A stretch of 22,304 nt of DNA from Bodo saltans (GCA_001460835.1 CYKH01000308.1:10004-32307); one strand, 5' to 3'; positions 9,701 through 18,153 are shown, counted from the first letter of the stretch. Numbers and translations: made by a program. Notes: a model not told the origin generated them from the letters alone.

Positions 9701-12700
9701 TCACCTACAAGCAGCACCTCATGCAGCAAACGCTTCAACTAGAGTCTGCCATCAAGCTCAGACTAGATGAAATTCGTTGCGGTCCCGATATTTCTGCTGA
9801 GGGTTTGGTGCCGAAGAAATACCTTTCAGATGACGGCGATGAGGATCCTGAGCAGGCTGCGTTGCGCCGTCAAATGTCTCAAGCAGGAGCAGATCTCTTG
9901 AGACGCCAAAGTTCATTGAGTCGTCGAGGGGAAGGCGTTTCTGATGAAGAAGTGCAGCATCGGTTGCAAGCTCAGCAAGAAATGTTGGAAGTCGCTTTCG
10001 AGCAGAAACTCAAGGAATCAGAAAAAAAGAAAGATCAAATTATCAGAGAGGCGACACTTCTTATGGAAGGACTCGTTGCTCATACTCAAGACTACATTGA
10101 GATTCCGTCGTCGCTTGGTAATCCATGCTTTAAGTTCCTTCATGATCGTGGCTCCACGCTAAAGCGCACGTTGCGTGAATTTGGAGGAGCAGCGTCTTCC
10201 ATCAACCTCGGAGGCGGCGGCGGTGGCGGAGGTGGTGGTGGATCACGACGTCCGTTTGTTCTCACAGAAGATGTTGGTCTGCAAAGCGATGAAGATCAAT
10301 TTCCTAGCATGCTAGCCATGCAGAAAGATCTCTTGGCTCGTGGTCTCACAAACGGAGCAAAGCTCGGTGGTCCAGCTGTTCTTCTTAGAAAAGCGTTAAC
10401 GTATGCCAAAGAGGTCCTTGGCAAGTACTCCTCCAACGCGACCATATTTTCGGAGCTTTCAAAAATTATTAAGTTGGAGTTGCAGAATGTCATGAATCCT
10501 CGAACTCGAGATCTGGTTACGGTTCCTCAATCTGAGAGCGAAATGTATTCTCGAGATTCAGTTGTCAATACAGAGCTAACGTTCTCTGACTTTGCGTATG
10601 TCTCATCGTACGTCAAGCATCAAGTTCATTTAGAAGACCTCGTCAACCTCGTGAACGTGGCAAAAGAAGAAGCAGCTGCAGCCGCCGCAAAAGCAGCTAG
10701 GCGCGGAGCAAATGGTCGCCGCTCGGATGTGAAAGTAAAGCCCAGCCTTGATGTCCCAATCTCCCCCAACACCGCCGCACTCGCGGCAAGGCCTGACGAA
10801 ATGATGGGAGTCATCTCGTTAGAGTCAATTTTACCACTTGAAACTCGTGTTGAGCGATTGCTGCTTCAGCGTAATGCAAAACTTCTGCACGCACTTCATG
10901 CAACTCAGGAAGATCGTTGTAAAGAAACTGCGACAGACCCTCTTCCAACGAAGTGCAATGTACAATGTGAGGCAAACATTATTACCGAGGGCTCACCGCG
11001 ACGAGGTGAGGATGGGGACGATGATGATGGTGAAGGAAAGAAAAAGAAAGGTAAGAAAGCAAAGAAAGAACCCGACAGCCCTTCCGTGTCTCGTGGAAAA
11101 GGAGGTGTCGAAACTCCACCAAGAGCCGCAGCGAAACCGCCCACTGGAACCCCGTCGAAGAAGGCACTGGCTCCAAAAACGAAATTGAAGCTTGAAAACA
11201 ACAGCCATCAGGATGAAGATGGAAACGGAGGTGCTTCTGTGGTTGACGAAGACGCCATGGTTGATGCCATGGACAATGCTGAAGCATACTCGTTGGCACC
11301 ATCTGTGGCACAAAAGTTGCAAGGAAGCGATGACAAAACAAAAAAGAAATCCAACACAACGGCAGGCACTGGAAAGAATGCAATGGATATTCCAGGTCCA
11401 TCGCTGGTGAGAGCCGAAGATAAAACAATTCCACAATCGCTCCTCAATACTGGACAAACTACGGAGGGCCTCATGCAAGAGAAATGGGACGAAGTGCGAT
11501 CTTCACAGCAGCAGCAACAATCGCGAGCCAACGCACTTTTCTTGGCGACCACAGCAGATGTAAATATTAGTAGCCGTCAGCGCGATGTAGATGATGAAGA
11601 CGACGAAGGCCTCGACGAAGAGCTGCACGGCGAGGATGAGAGCCAAAATGACGACGAGGAAACTGAAGACGAGGAAACAGACGACGATGACGATGACACG
11701 AACATCGACAAACCCTTCAAAGCTGTGTACGTGGAAGAGGATGTGATTCCTGAGATTGAACTCATATCGCGAGAAGTTCGAGCTTCACGCGAAGCACAAA
11801 CACGCGAAATTGAAGCATCCACAGCCAAATTAACTGCTGCGATTGAAGAAGCCATGAAAAAAGCTCCCGAGGCCGCCGCACTCCACATTGAACTCCAAGG
11901 CATGGTAGGCCTTGTGCACCAGCTCCGTGCCAAAGTTGGCACGTTAGAAGAAGAACTAGATCGCCGACAAGATCAAAATAAGTCTCTACGAGAAAATTTG
12001 AGCGATCAAAAACGACAAGCAATGCAAAACCTGGACGGCAAGAGTGTTGTCGTTCGTGAAATCAAGGGAACCAAAGCCGTTTCAATCGATCAACAGCAGC
12101 TTGACGCGGCACGCCAAATTCTCTCGGACAAAGCAATGGTTCGTAGTCGAGTCGCAAAAATCATTCGGAAATACGGGCTTTCTGTCTCTCCCTATATTCA
12201 ACAAAAGTTTGACGAATCTGTCGGTTCTGGCGCGTCGTCTGGCCTTCTCGAACTGGAAGAATTGATGGAGGAAGTTCTGGCCCACTCGAAGAGCCTTGCC
12301 ATGCGCCCCCACCCCTCGGCATTCGCCGTTGATGCTCCTGCGACATCCGTTGAAACTGCTGCTTCTATTGTCTCCCCGACCAATGGTGGTGGGCGGTACA
12401 AGTCCAACTTCTTCCAAGCGCTGAGCGATGACTGCCTAAAGATGCTCCGGGTCCATTTTTCTGACGACCCAATGCAGTTGCATGGATTGACGCCGAGCGC
12501 TCAAACTCTTATTGATAGTGATCCACTGTCCGCAATGCCTGTTCTTGCTCGAGCGTTGCTTCATGGATGGGATGCGTCGTCGGTCGATCAAATGGTAGAA
12601 GCAACCACCAACGATCCTGACGCTGCTACGAAAAAGCGTAAGAAACTTCGTGTTGATGGAGACCAACTCGGTGATGTCCCTGGTATGCTGACCAGGAAAC

Positions 12701-15654
12701 CATCACACGCAGCAGCAGCGTCGTTTTTCAAAACACTGATGCACAATGATGCACAAGATATGATCTCCGATGCTGAGATTCAAACTGCATCGGAAGCAGT
12801 TCGTCAAATGCGTGTATCGACACCAACGTCGAAGGAAAGAGTTATGTTTATGATTGCACAGCATGAGGCTGCACAACATGAAACTGGTAGCGGGCATGCG
12901 ATGTCAGAAACAAGTCGCTTATCATCTCCAGCAGCTGCAGGCACCCCGTTTCCTTCCATTGGTAAGTTGGGCCTACATGGTACGAATGGGATGATGAGCG
13001 CAGTAACTGCCGTCCCACCTCTTCGCGTTCCGCCTTCTCTTGCACGACTTGGTGTGGTGTCTCCTGTGTCAGAAAGCGGTGAAGGCCCGTTCCCCCGATC
13101 GTCGTCCTCCGTTCGAATGAGCCCCCAAGGTCTCGGAGTTCCGAGGCTTTCGCTTTTGTTTCCCAATCATCATCAGGCACACCGACAGCAGCAAGGTGCC
13201 AGTGCCACCGATTTTGGAACGCGCTCGATGAACAACAGCCCTGCTTACGTAAGTGAATCACCAACAACATGCAGTATTTCGACACAAACTAAAGTACACA
13301 CATCTACAATCGAGGTTCAGACGGACGATAAGATCCAATCACCAGCTTCTCATTCGCATAGCTCCGACGACAGCATGTATCACATCGGTGGTGCCGGCGA
13401 CGATCGTAAACCCAACAGCGACAGCGACGATGATGAGTTCGATTATGCTGCGTATTATCCAACGGCAGTTCCTAACTCCAACCGATCTGGAGAAGGAGCG
13501 TTGGATTCCGCCGCACCAGTTGCCGTTTTGTCTCAAAACGGAGGCGGTGCAGTTTCGCGAATGCTGCTCGCAGATGTGACTACATCCTCGACGCAGACCG
13601 ATATTCATGGAGACGTCGTCGCTCTTAGCAAACAACGGCAACGTTTGCAAAGGGCCATTAACACTCGTGACGCGGCAACTCAAGGCGATGAATCAGGTCG
13701 TCATGTGTTCATCGCGAGTTTGCCGTGGCATGCGCAGGCTTCTCAATTGCTTAGTGCAGTCTGCGCAACTACAGATGTTCCTCGCACTCATGAACAGCCG
13801 CTGCATCAGTGGTTGATAGCTGTCTTGCACTGCTTGAGAAGTAATATGGCACCCAACCTAGAGTTTCTTGCTGAACAACTTGTTTCCTTGCGGCACGCAA
13901 GTGAAAAGGCTCGCGATAATATTGCAGACCTTTCCTATGCTCTGCTCTCTTCCGCAATTCACGCTGTTCAAGTGTTAGACGAATCCTGCGGCGGTCCACT
14001 TCAGAAGTTTCTCCAACAATATGGTGACGTAGATATCCTTCGCGGTCCTCGACGCCATTTATCAAACAATAATTCTGAAACGTTTGAAGAAGTGAACGCT
14101 CTCATCTCGAACCTGATGCAACATATTGATCATCGCGTTTCTGGACCCAGAGCAACTCATGTTGCGAATTCTCAACGCTCGCTGAATCGATGGAGAACTC
14201 ACATTGTCCTTACGCTGTTAGATGCGATGGAGCCAGAACTGCAGCCATGTTTTCCACAGCATCAGCGTGATCTCATGAGCAAGCTTGTGGAATATGAAGA
14301 ATTGTCGCTGGTTCAACAACGCCAATTGTTTTTCTTGCAGACGACAGCACTTTCACTCATCATTTTCTCGCACTGTTCACGTAAAAGTTTTGTTCCTCTT
14401 GCGCACGCAGCGAAGGTTGACAACACGCCGCTTCCGCTGAGCCTCCAGGCGTCGAGCTCTTCGTACCTCCGAATGGTGCGTGATTGTCTACTGAACAAAA
14501 TTCTTCCGAACACATTCAACGATATCGGATTGAAATCAACAGCGGACTTATCATGGATGACAAAACATTTCGTATCAAGAATTCTAAGCTTCTCAACGGA
14601 AGAATTCTCGTGGCTTCACCAGCTCAGCAAAGAGCAGCGAAATGAGTCTGAACAGCAACGATATGACGACATGCTTGATGTAGTCGAGAAGTCAAAGAAA
14701 TGGAACCCTTCGAAACATGATATTTCATCTCTCGACTGGCTAAACATTGTTCGAAGTGCTGTTGTGATTATACTTGGTCCCGGAGGTCGAGTTGTTCCGG
14801 CGTCAATGCACGAGCTCGGTCCTCGTCCTGAAAAGTCGGCCAAGGCATTGCCACCGCCCAGCCCTGTCATTTCCTCGCAACAGCACACGGTGGTTGTCGA
14901 TGAACCTCAAGCAAAGCAGCCGAGCTCGCTGCACGAGCCACCGTCCTTCCTCAGAGATGTCAGCTGGGCAAAGCCGGCTCTCCACAGACCAAATAGTTTC
15001 AGCAAACCGATCAATGGAAGTGCAGTTGAGAGACAGCACGCCTCGACTCCAGCCAAGTGTGACACGCCCCCACCAGTTTCTACTTGGAAGGCGAAGAGTG
15101 GTGGTCAACCTGATTCCTCCGCTGTGCGACCTAATCGTGCGTCGTCACTTACCCCAACAGCTGTGATGGGAGCATCTGCAGGGAATACTGCTATCGGCCC
15201 ATTCGGAGCAAATGCCAGTAGCGGACAGCAGCAGGCGTTTTCTGCGTCGAGCAATCCATCGGTGGTGAGCACTATTTTGCACGGGATGGTGAACACGGTG
15301 CGGCCGTTAACACTTGGCGAGCAGCGAGAACTTCGAGACTTGCGAGAATTGTGTGCCGGAAAACTTACCACAACGAACGTTCCTCCTCCAAGGAGCTACC
15401 GCGCGTGGCTGGATCTCGAAGCACGACAACGTGTCGCAGAGCTCCGGGCGACTGATCTGGATGCCACTCCGTCACCTGTGCAACTGCAAGATGCTGTCTC
15501 ACGAGCACTGCAAACAGTGGGGTTGAACAGTACTCCTACTCCCGCGAACATTGGTTCAACACTTTCGCAGCTTTCGGCAGCTCAAACAAAAATATTCGTC
15601 CAAGTGCTTCGTGGAGAGGAACTTCGCGGTTCTCGGCTTCCGGCGATCGAGTGA
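6778..15654 (+). CDS. Giant multidomain scaffold-like protein, 2958 aa
   Basis: I do not recognise this as a named family. It runs uninterrupted for 8.9 kb. In order: helical N-terminal region with degenerate EF-hand-like segments (near residues 145-165, 260-280 and 410-435); a beta-rich IPT/TIG-like domain (about 474-595); a single CVNC pair near residue 762; long helices (about 830-1030) and a short charged coil (about 1060-1100); an 11-residue poly-Gly run (1145-1155); a Lys-rich block (1421-1430); a Q5 run; an Asp/Glu block (1602-1641); a strong coiled coil (about 1652-1755); a long disordered Ser/Pro/Gln-rich part with TQT/VQT motifs (2166-2303); a helical domain (about 2330-2550); a disordered stretch and a final helical segment (about 2840-2958). 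No signal peptide or membrane segment is seen. This architecture suits a cytoplasmic or flagellar scaffold; that role is inference. Start chosen as the first ATG after an acceptor-like site. Confidence 0.85.
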   Translation: MSVPLSAPSSFVPIEERQAAWNEAKQMASDASKSRKDRIDNSFKMVVSPSNDLPPEVVLAASRSNRVVGFSDTGGNEGLSRVSEAARAVSQRQESKRSRVFRELHQQRAEQSHFITFRLMNNGALRQVLEHMFRIAWSHGSDLEDGRMSRRNFRIFLEEMSVTTFSPYDRFEPRSVIVIRDKNAAGMETADEVQLLRFGYENVDTLFDYGLDRIGRVVVTAMGASPDFDETQRRGVIPGGSPVLGNSQMFPQRQENDTDDRLTFHEFLIANIECVHRMIPPDYYPPLTTKPEVHNIILETFFFHMFGKPYIANQIPTSFDDLNMVETMAEVIGNSYDLLADVFLYCVAPTKYEEWTEQERLDRYVKIACGDACIEFEALMDAVKKFRMPLNLLAAEPTYELFCRYDAGIKKERAVIDFQGFTLVCAHMAFTLFLTNAAYPTPQSKFQRLVEQYISPQFERRQTIPLPQSASKMVTLEAIKPERATVGTELWVFGTEFPIRATQNGHRCPLYVRFNDTIAKGACMSTTVGNVIVPRLPTTPDTITQVSLADGEEPGTFVVRLEAKTIALVYISNDRLRWTQSQTVRLSFEDVLATYVIPNDIVQTLRSLFSAFGEKGPDYELNGDVLQGPTYLSIPYYSKMCQQLPLCVFDDGDTSQYPTRHTKFFESAKPRSDALDITVPVLTFPELVNTIFKQFISQHGPDERLIETLAIALSGAQAVIDKQLLEKRPRRSNTAMGAARLAEYQKILSQVHAQTVREGNCVNCGQDPVVRAGENPFIDLEMIKRPALKKREDTAPDMVFSRAIAVFSDSLPRDAVSEEITESQFTKMTVEQADLLSDRGKLYFLNNLVQRLLDTHEEDFQALEMRFAKSVEKSRTHGRYVTMQCLMLQQTLETISDGLSRIGAIVVEHENLVLQDRKARLNGFVAQSDTAYAMLTQLYQGMKATINTVRDMTRLYVTDDEQDVYDVKYMFSEAFTYKQHLMQQTLQLESAIKLRLDEIRCGPDISAEGLVPKKYLSDDGDEDPEQAALRRQMSQAGADLLRRQSSLSRRGEGVSDEEVQHRLQAQQEMLEVAFEQKLKESEKKKDQIIREATLLMEGLVAHTQDYIEIPSSLGNPCFKFLHDRGSTLKRTLREFGGAASSINLGGGGGGGGGGGSRRPFVLTEDVGLQSDEDQFPSMLAMQKDLLARGLTNGAKLGGPAVLLRKALTYAKEVLGKYSSNATIFSELSKIIKLELQNVMNPRTRDLVTVPQSESEMYSRDSVVNTELTFSDFAYVSSYVKHQVHLEDLVNLVNVAKEEAAAAAAKAARRGANGRRSDVKVKPSLDVPISPNTAALAARPDEMMGVISLESILPLETRVERLLLQRNAKLLHALHATQEDRCKETATDPLPTKCNVQCEANIITEGSPRRGEDGDDDDGEGKKKKGKKAKKEPDSPSVSRGKGGVETPPRAAAKPPTGTPSKKALAPKTKLKLENNSHQDEDGNGGASVVDEDAMVDAMDNAEAYSLAPSVAQKLQGSDDKTKKKSNTTAGTGKNAMDIPGPSLVRAEDKTIPQSLLNTGQTTEGLMQEKWDEVRSSQQQQQSRANALFLATTADVNISSRQRDVDDEDDEGLDEELHGEDESQNDDEETEDEETDDDDDDTNIDKPFKAVYVEEDVIPEIELISREVRASREAQTREIEASTAKLTAAIEEAMKKAPEAAALHIELQGMVGLVHQLRAKVGTLEEELDRRQDQNKSLRENLSDQKRQAMQNLDGKSVVVREIKGTKAVSIDQQQLDAARQILSDKAMVRSRVAKIIRKYGLSVSPYIQQKFDESVGSGASSGLLELEELMEEVLAHSKSLAMRPHPSAFAVDAPATSVETAASIVSPTNGGGRYKSNFFQALSDDCLKMLRVHFSDDPMQLHGLTPSAQTLIDSDPLSAMPVLARALLHGWDASSVDQMVEATTNDPDAATKKRKKLRVDGDQLGDVPGMLTRKPSHAAAASFFKTLMHNDAQDMISDAEIQTASEAVRQMRVSTPTSKERVMFMIAQHEAAQHETGSGHAMSETSRLSSPAAAGTPFPSIGKLGLHGTNGMMSAVTAVPPLRVPPSLARLGVVSPVSESGEGPFPRSSSSVRMSPQGLGVPRLSLLFPNHHQAHRQQQGASATDFGTRSMNNSPAYVSESPTTCSISTQTKVHTSTIEVQTDDKIQSPASHSHSSDDSMYHIGGAGDDRKPNSDSDDDEFDYAAYYPTAVPNSNRSGEGALDSAAPVAVLSQNGGGAVSRMLLADVTTSSTQTDIHGDVVALSKQRQRLQRAINTRDAATQGDESGRHVFIASLPWHAQASQLLSAVCATTDVPRTHEQPLHQWLIAVLHCLRSNMAPNLEFLAEQLVSLRHASEKARDNIADLSYALLSSAIHAVQVLDESCGGPLQKFLQQYGDVDILRGPRRHLSNNNSETFEEVNALISNLMQHIDHRVSGPRATHVANSQRSLNRWRTHIVLTLLDAMEPELQPCFPQHQRDLMSKLVEYEELSLVQQRQLFFLQTTALSLIIFSHCSRKSFVPLAHAAKVDNTPLPLSLQASSSSYLRMVRDCLLNKILPNTFNDIGLKSTADLSWMTKHFVSRILSFSTEEFSWLHQLSKEQRNESEQQRYDDMLDVVEKSKKWNPSKHDISSLDWLNIVRSAVVIILGPGGRVVPASMHELGPRPEKSAKALPPPSPVISSQQHTVVVDEPQAKQPSSLHEPPSFLRDVSWAKPALHRPNSFSKPINGSAVERQHASTPAKCDTPPPVSTWKAKSGGQPDSSAVRPNRASSLTPTAVMGASAGNTAIGPFGANASSGQQQAFSASSNPSVVSTILHGMVNTVRPLTLGEQRELRDLRELCAGKLTTTNVPPPRSYRAWLDLEARQRVAELRATDLDATPSPVQLQDAVSRALQTVGLNSTPTPANIGSTLSQLSAAQTKIFVQVLRGEELRGSRLPAIE
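8197..8562 (+). other. IPT/TIG-like beta domain inside the giant protein
   Basis: Residues about 474-595 begin VTLEAIKPERATVGTELWVF and continue with GTEFP and YVRFND, the layout of an IPT/TIG immunoglobulin-like fold (I..I.P..G..VG..L.I.G..F....V.F). Later strands (TFVVRLEAK, ALVYISNDRLRWT) would complete the fold. The match is by eye only and other beta sandwiches are possible. Confidence 0.45.
11581..11700 (+). other. Acidic block in the giant protein
   Basis: Residues 1602-1641 contain 27 Asp/Glu in 40 positions, ending in six consecutive Asp. The block directly precedes the main coiled coil (about 1652-1755) and follows, some 170 residues earlier, a Lys-rich block at 1421-1430. Such alternating charge blocks are usually disordered and often bind basic partners such as histones or tubulin-associated proteins; no partner can be named. 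Confidence 0.75.
13273..13686 (+). other. Cluster of LC8-binding-like TQT/VQT motifs
   Basis: In a disordered part of the giant protein lie SISTQTK (TQT at residues 2169-2171), IEVQTDD (VQT at 2180-2182), SSTQTDI (TQT at 2272-2274) and the weaker AATQGDE (TQG at 2301-2303). The TQT core, with Ser before and Asp or Lys after, matches the known binding motif of the dynein light chain LC8. Binding itself is inferred. Confidence 0.55.
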
Positions 15655-15737
15655 CAGAGGGAAGAATCATGCTCAAACAATTCTTGCGCTTAATTGTAGA
15701 GTCAACAAACTCTATTATAACAGAACATTTAGTAAAC

Positions 15738-15780
15738 GCTTTCCATTCGCAGATAAAACAAGTTTCACTTTCTGATCTAG
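15738..15780 (+). promoter_or_regulatory. Probable trans-splice acceptor(s), kinesin gene
   Basis: Two candidates precede the kinesin start: a pyrimidine run ending in AG at 15751-15752 and TTTCACTTTCTGATCTAG ending at 15780. They would leave 49- or 21-base leaders with no ATG before 15802. An ATG at 15669 lies upstream of both and would be removed by splicing. Confidence 0.5.
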
Positions 15781-15801
15781 AAAACAGAAAAGAGTCACAC
15801 T

Positions 15802-18153
15802 ATGATGAAGCCGAAATCAGCAACATCAACTCCATTAGCTGGTGATAACGTTCGTCGGGGCCGTGCCACAACTGTGACCTCCAACTCTTACGTTGCAGCT
15901 GAACGACGCCACAGCATGTCTCCAGCACCGTTATCCAACGGGAAAGCTAGATCTAACTCGACATTTGCAAGTGGTACGTTTCATGGTCCTTCGAGTCCAG
16001 CATTTGGTTCGCCGACGCTTTCCTCGCAGGACAGTGAGAGACTACTCACAGCTGATGAGACCGCTGTGTTACAACGAAGGTCGACTGAAATCACTCGCTT
16101 CCGCGTCTTTTCTCGCGTGCGTCCGTTTATCGAAGAAGAGTTGTGGGAAATGAAAGATGGCATCCTTCGGTCTGTCGTTGAAATGTCTGGCAAGAAGACA
16201 ATTCTTCTTGACCCGAAAGAAGAATGGGCTCCAAAATCTGAGTTCGAGTTCGATGCGAGCCTTTGGTCCATCCCACCCACTCAAAAACTTCAGGTAACGT
16301 TCCAAGACGCGCTGCACGAAACGCACCAAACTCAGCAGGATGTTTACAACCTCGTTGCAAAATCAGCCGTCCCCAGCGCATTTGACGGCTTCAACAGCTG
16401 TATTCTTACGTACGGTCAAACTGGAAGCGGTAAGACGTACACCATGATGGGGAAGTATAATCCTACTGCAGTATGTGGCGGTGATGGAGAAGAGGGCATC
16501 ATCCCGCGCGTCTGTAACGATATCTTCCAACTTTTAGAAGAGAGGCGAACTGCAGAAAAGAGTAAACCCGAGTCAGAGCGGATTACGTATCGTATTGAAG
16601 TCAATTTTGTAGAAATTTACCTTGAGCGTGTGCGTGACCTTCTTGATCCAACGCTCCGCAACAGCAAAGATGCTCGCATGAACGAGGCCAAAATCCGCCA
16701 AGATCCGGCCTGTGGTCCGTATGTTGAGGGCGTAACCCGTTACCAAGTCGAGAATTGGAGGCATTGCTGTCAATTACTTGAGCGTGGTTCGACACATCGA
16801 ACAACCTGTGCAACTCTTGTTCATCAGCAAAGTAGTCGTAGTCACGCGATTTTCCAGATCACGGTAATGATGGAGGAGACAATTCCTGCTAAGGATCGCT
16901 ATTCGCTGCCATCGACAAGAACTCGCGCAGGTCGAATTAACCTCGTTGATCTTGCTGGCTCTGAGAGAGGTGGGATGACTGATTATGTGAAAGAATCCGC
17001 TGCAATCAACAGCTCACTTCTCGCCTTGCGGCGCGTTATCGACAACCTTGTCGAACGGCAAAATATTCAAATGGAACAAGCCAGGCAACAAATCGTCCAG
17101 AACAGTAACAGTGGAACCATGATGAGCAATGCTTTCAATGCCGATCGTGTTCTCCCTCAAGTTCCATTTCGTGACAGCGTTTTGACGTGGCTCCTCAGCG
17201 ACTCTATCGGTGGTAACGCTCGAACAACTATGGTTGCTACACTGAGCCCATTGGCTAAGAACTTTGGTGATACGCTCGCGACACTTCAGTGGAGCAGCAA
17301 AGCCCGTAACCTTGTCACACTCGTACGCATGAATGATGTCCAGACTGTCGTATCCGACGGCATGTCTTCGAAGGCTAATGAGTTAAATCATGCTGTTGTC
17401 CTTCAACGACAGAACGTTGATTCTCTCAGGGATGCTCTTCAGCAGAAAAAGGACTACGTCGAGTCTCTGGACAAGGACACTAAGATTGCGATGAAAAAGA
17501 CCATCAACGAGCAAACGCAAATCGAAGAAATTCGTCGAGTTGCTGCTGCTGTTGTGTTTCAGAGAGCTCGTCAATCCGTTGTCCTTCAGCGAAGGCTCGA
17601 TACTCTCGCGCAACAAATTGCAAGCGTAGAAAAGCGAATTTCCCTGGAGCAGCTTTCGCTTGAAGAGCGGACTGCATATCTTGAAGACACTCGTCGCACG
17701 AAGGAGGAAAACGAAATACTCCTCTTGGAAGCGATGTCAAACGAGGCCGATGCAAAGCAACAAGTTCTAAAGATTGAGCAGACGCAAGATGAATTTGAGA
17801 AGAAGCTGATGCAACTTCATGAGCAAGCAGATATGATCAGCGGACAGAGAGGTGAGGCAGAAGCGGCTTGCCAGCGCCAGATTGTTGAGCTGGAGCAGCA
17901 AATTCAACAACTACGCAACGAAACGTTGACAATGCGGAATGATACTCAAAAGGCCGAAGCACAAATTCTCCTTATGGAAGAAGCGCGTAAGAAAGTCAAG
18001 GACCCCAATTGGGTTGTCAACGCTGAAAATTCAAAGCGAGAAGTTGCAGATCTCAAATTGAAAGTTGAGGAGATGAAACGCAAGAAATTAGAGGCTTCTG
18101 CAAAACGTGACTTTTTGCAGGGACAACACAACAAGGCTTACAAGAAGAAGTAA
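15802..18153 (+). CDS. Divergent kinesin, kinesin-3-like motor core
   Basis: This is a 783-residue ATP-driven microtubule motor with an N-terminal motor domain (about residues 97-510) behind a 95-residue Ser-rich extension, and a coiled-coil tail (about 520-783). The P-loop GQTGSGKT (205-212), the switch I core SSRSH (344-348) and switch II DLAGSE (383-388) are intact. RDSVLTWLL (457-465) is the form typical of kinesin-3 motors (KIF1A type). Departures: switch I begins with His341 instead of the usual Asn; the loop after switch II is short and lacks the usual Thr-Gly; helix alpha-4 reads INSSL rather than INKSL; and a 36-residue lysine-free insertion (418-453) sits where kinesin-3 has its Lys-rich loop. 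No FHA or PH domain follows, so family placement is uncertain. Two ATGs are in tandem (15802, 15805). It is expected to act on cytoplasmic or flagellar microtubules; cargo is unknown. Confidence 0.95.
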   Translation: MMKPKSATSTPLAGDNVRRGRATTVTSNSYVAAERRHSMSPAPLSNGKARSNSTFASGTFHGPSSPAFGSPTLSSQDSERLLTADETAVLQRRSTEITRFRVFSRVRPFIEEELWEMKDGILRSVVEMSGKKTILLDPKEEWAPKSEFEFDASLWSIPPTQKLQVTFQDALHETHQTQQDVYNLVAKSAVPSAFDGFNSCILTYGQTGSGKTYTMMGKYNPTAVCGGDGEEGIIPRVCNDIFQLLEERRTAEKSKPESERITYRIEVNFVEIYLERVRDLLDPTLRNSKDARMNEAKIRQDPACGPYVEGVTRYQVENWRHCCQLLERGSTHRTTCATLVHQQSSRSHAIFQITVMMEETIPAKDRYSLPSTRTRAGRINLVDLAGSERGGMTDYVKESAAINSSLLALRRVIDNLVERQNIQMEQARQQIVQNSNSGTMMSNAFNADRVLPQVPFRDSVLTWLLSDSIGGNARTTMVATLSPLAKNFGDTLATLQWSSKARNLVTLVRMNDVQTVVSDGMSSKANELNHAVVLQRQNVDSLRDALQQKKDYVESLDKDTKIAMKKTINEQTQIEEIRRVAAAVVFQRARQSVVLQRRLDTLAQQIASVEKRISLEQLSLEERTAYLEDTRRTKEENEILLLEAMSNEADAKQQVLKIEQTQDEFEKKLMQLHEQADMISGQRGEAEAACQRQIVELEQQIQQLRNETLTMRNDTQKAEAQILLMEEARKKVKDPNWVVNAENSKREVADLKLKVEEMKRKKLEASAKRDFLQGQHNKAYKKK

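Noticed and set aside
10982-11942. Several 110-160-codon minus-strand frames, Ser-rich or hydrophobic
   Set aside because: They mirror the Lys-rich and Asp/Glu-rich codons of the giant gene; repetitive composition removes stops on the other strand.
17347-18153. FHA or PH domain in the kinesin tail, expected for kinesin-3
   Set aside because: The tail is a continuous charged coiled coil with no beta-rich domain, so only the motor core is kinesin-3-like.
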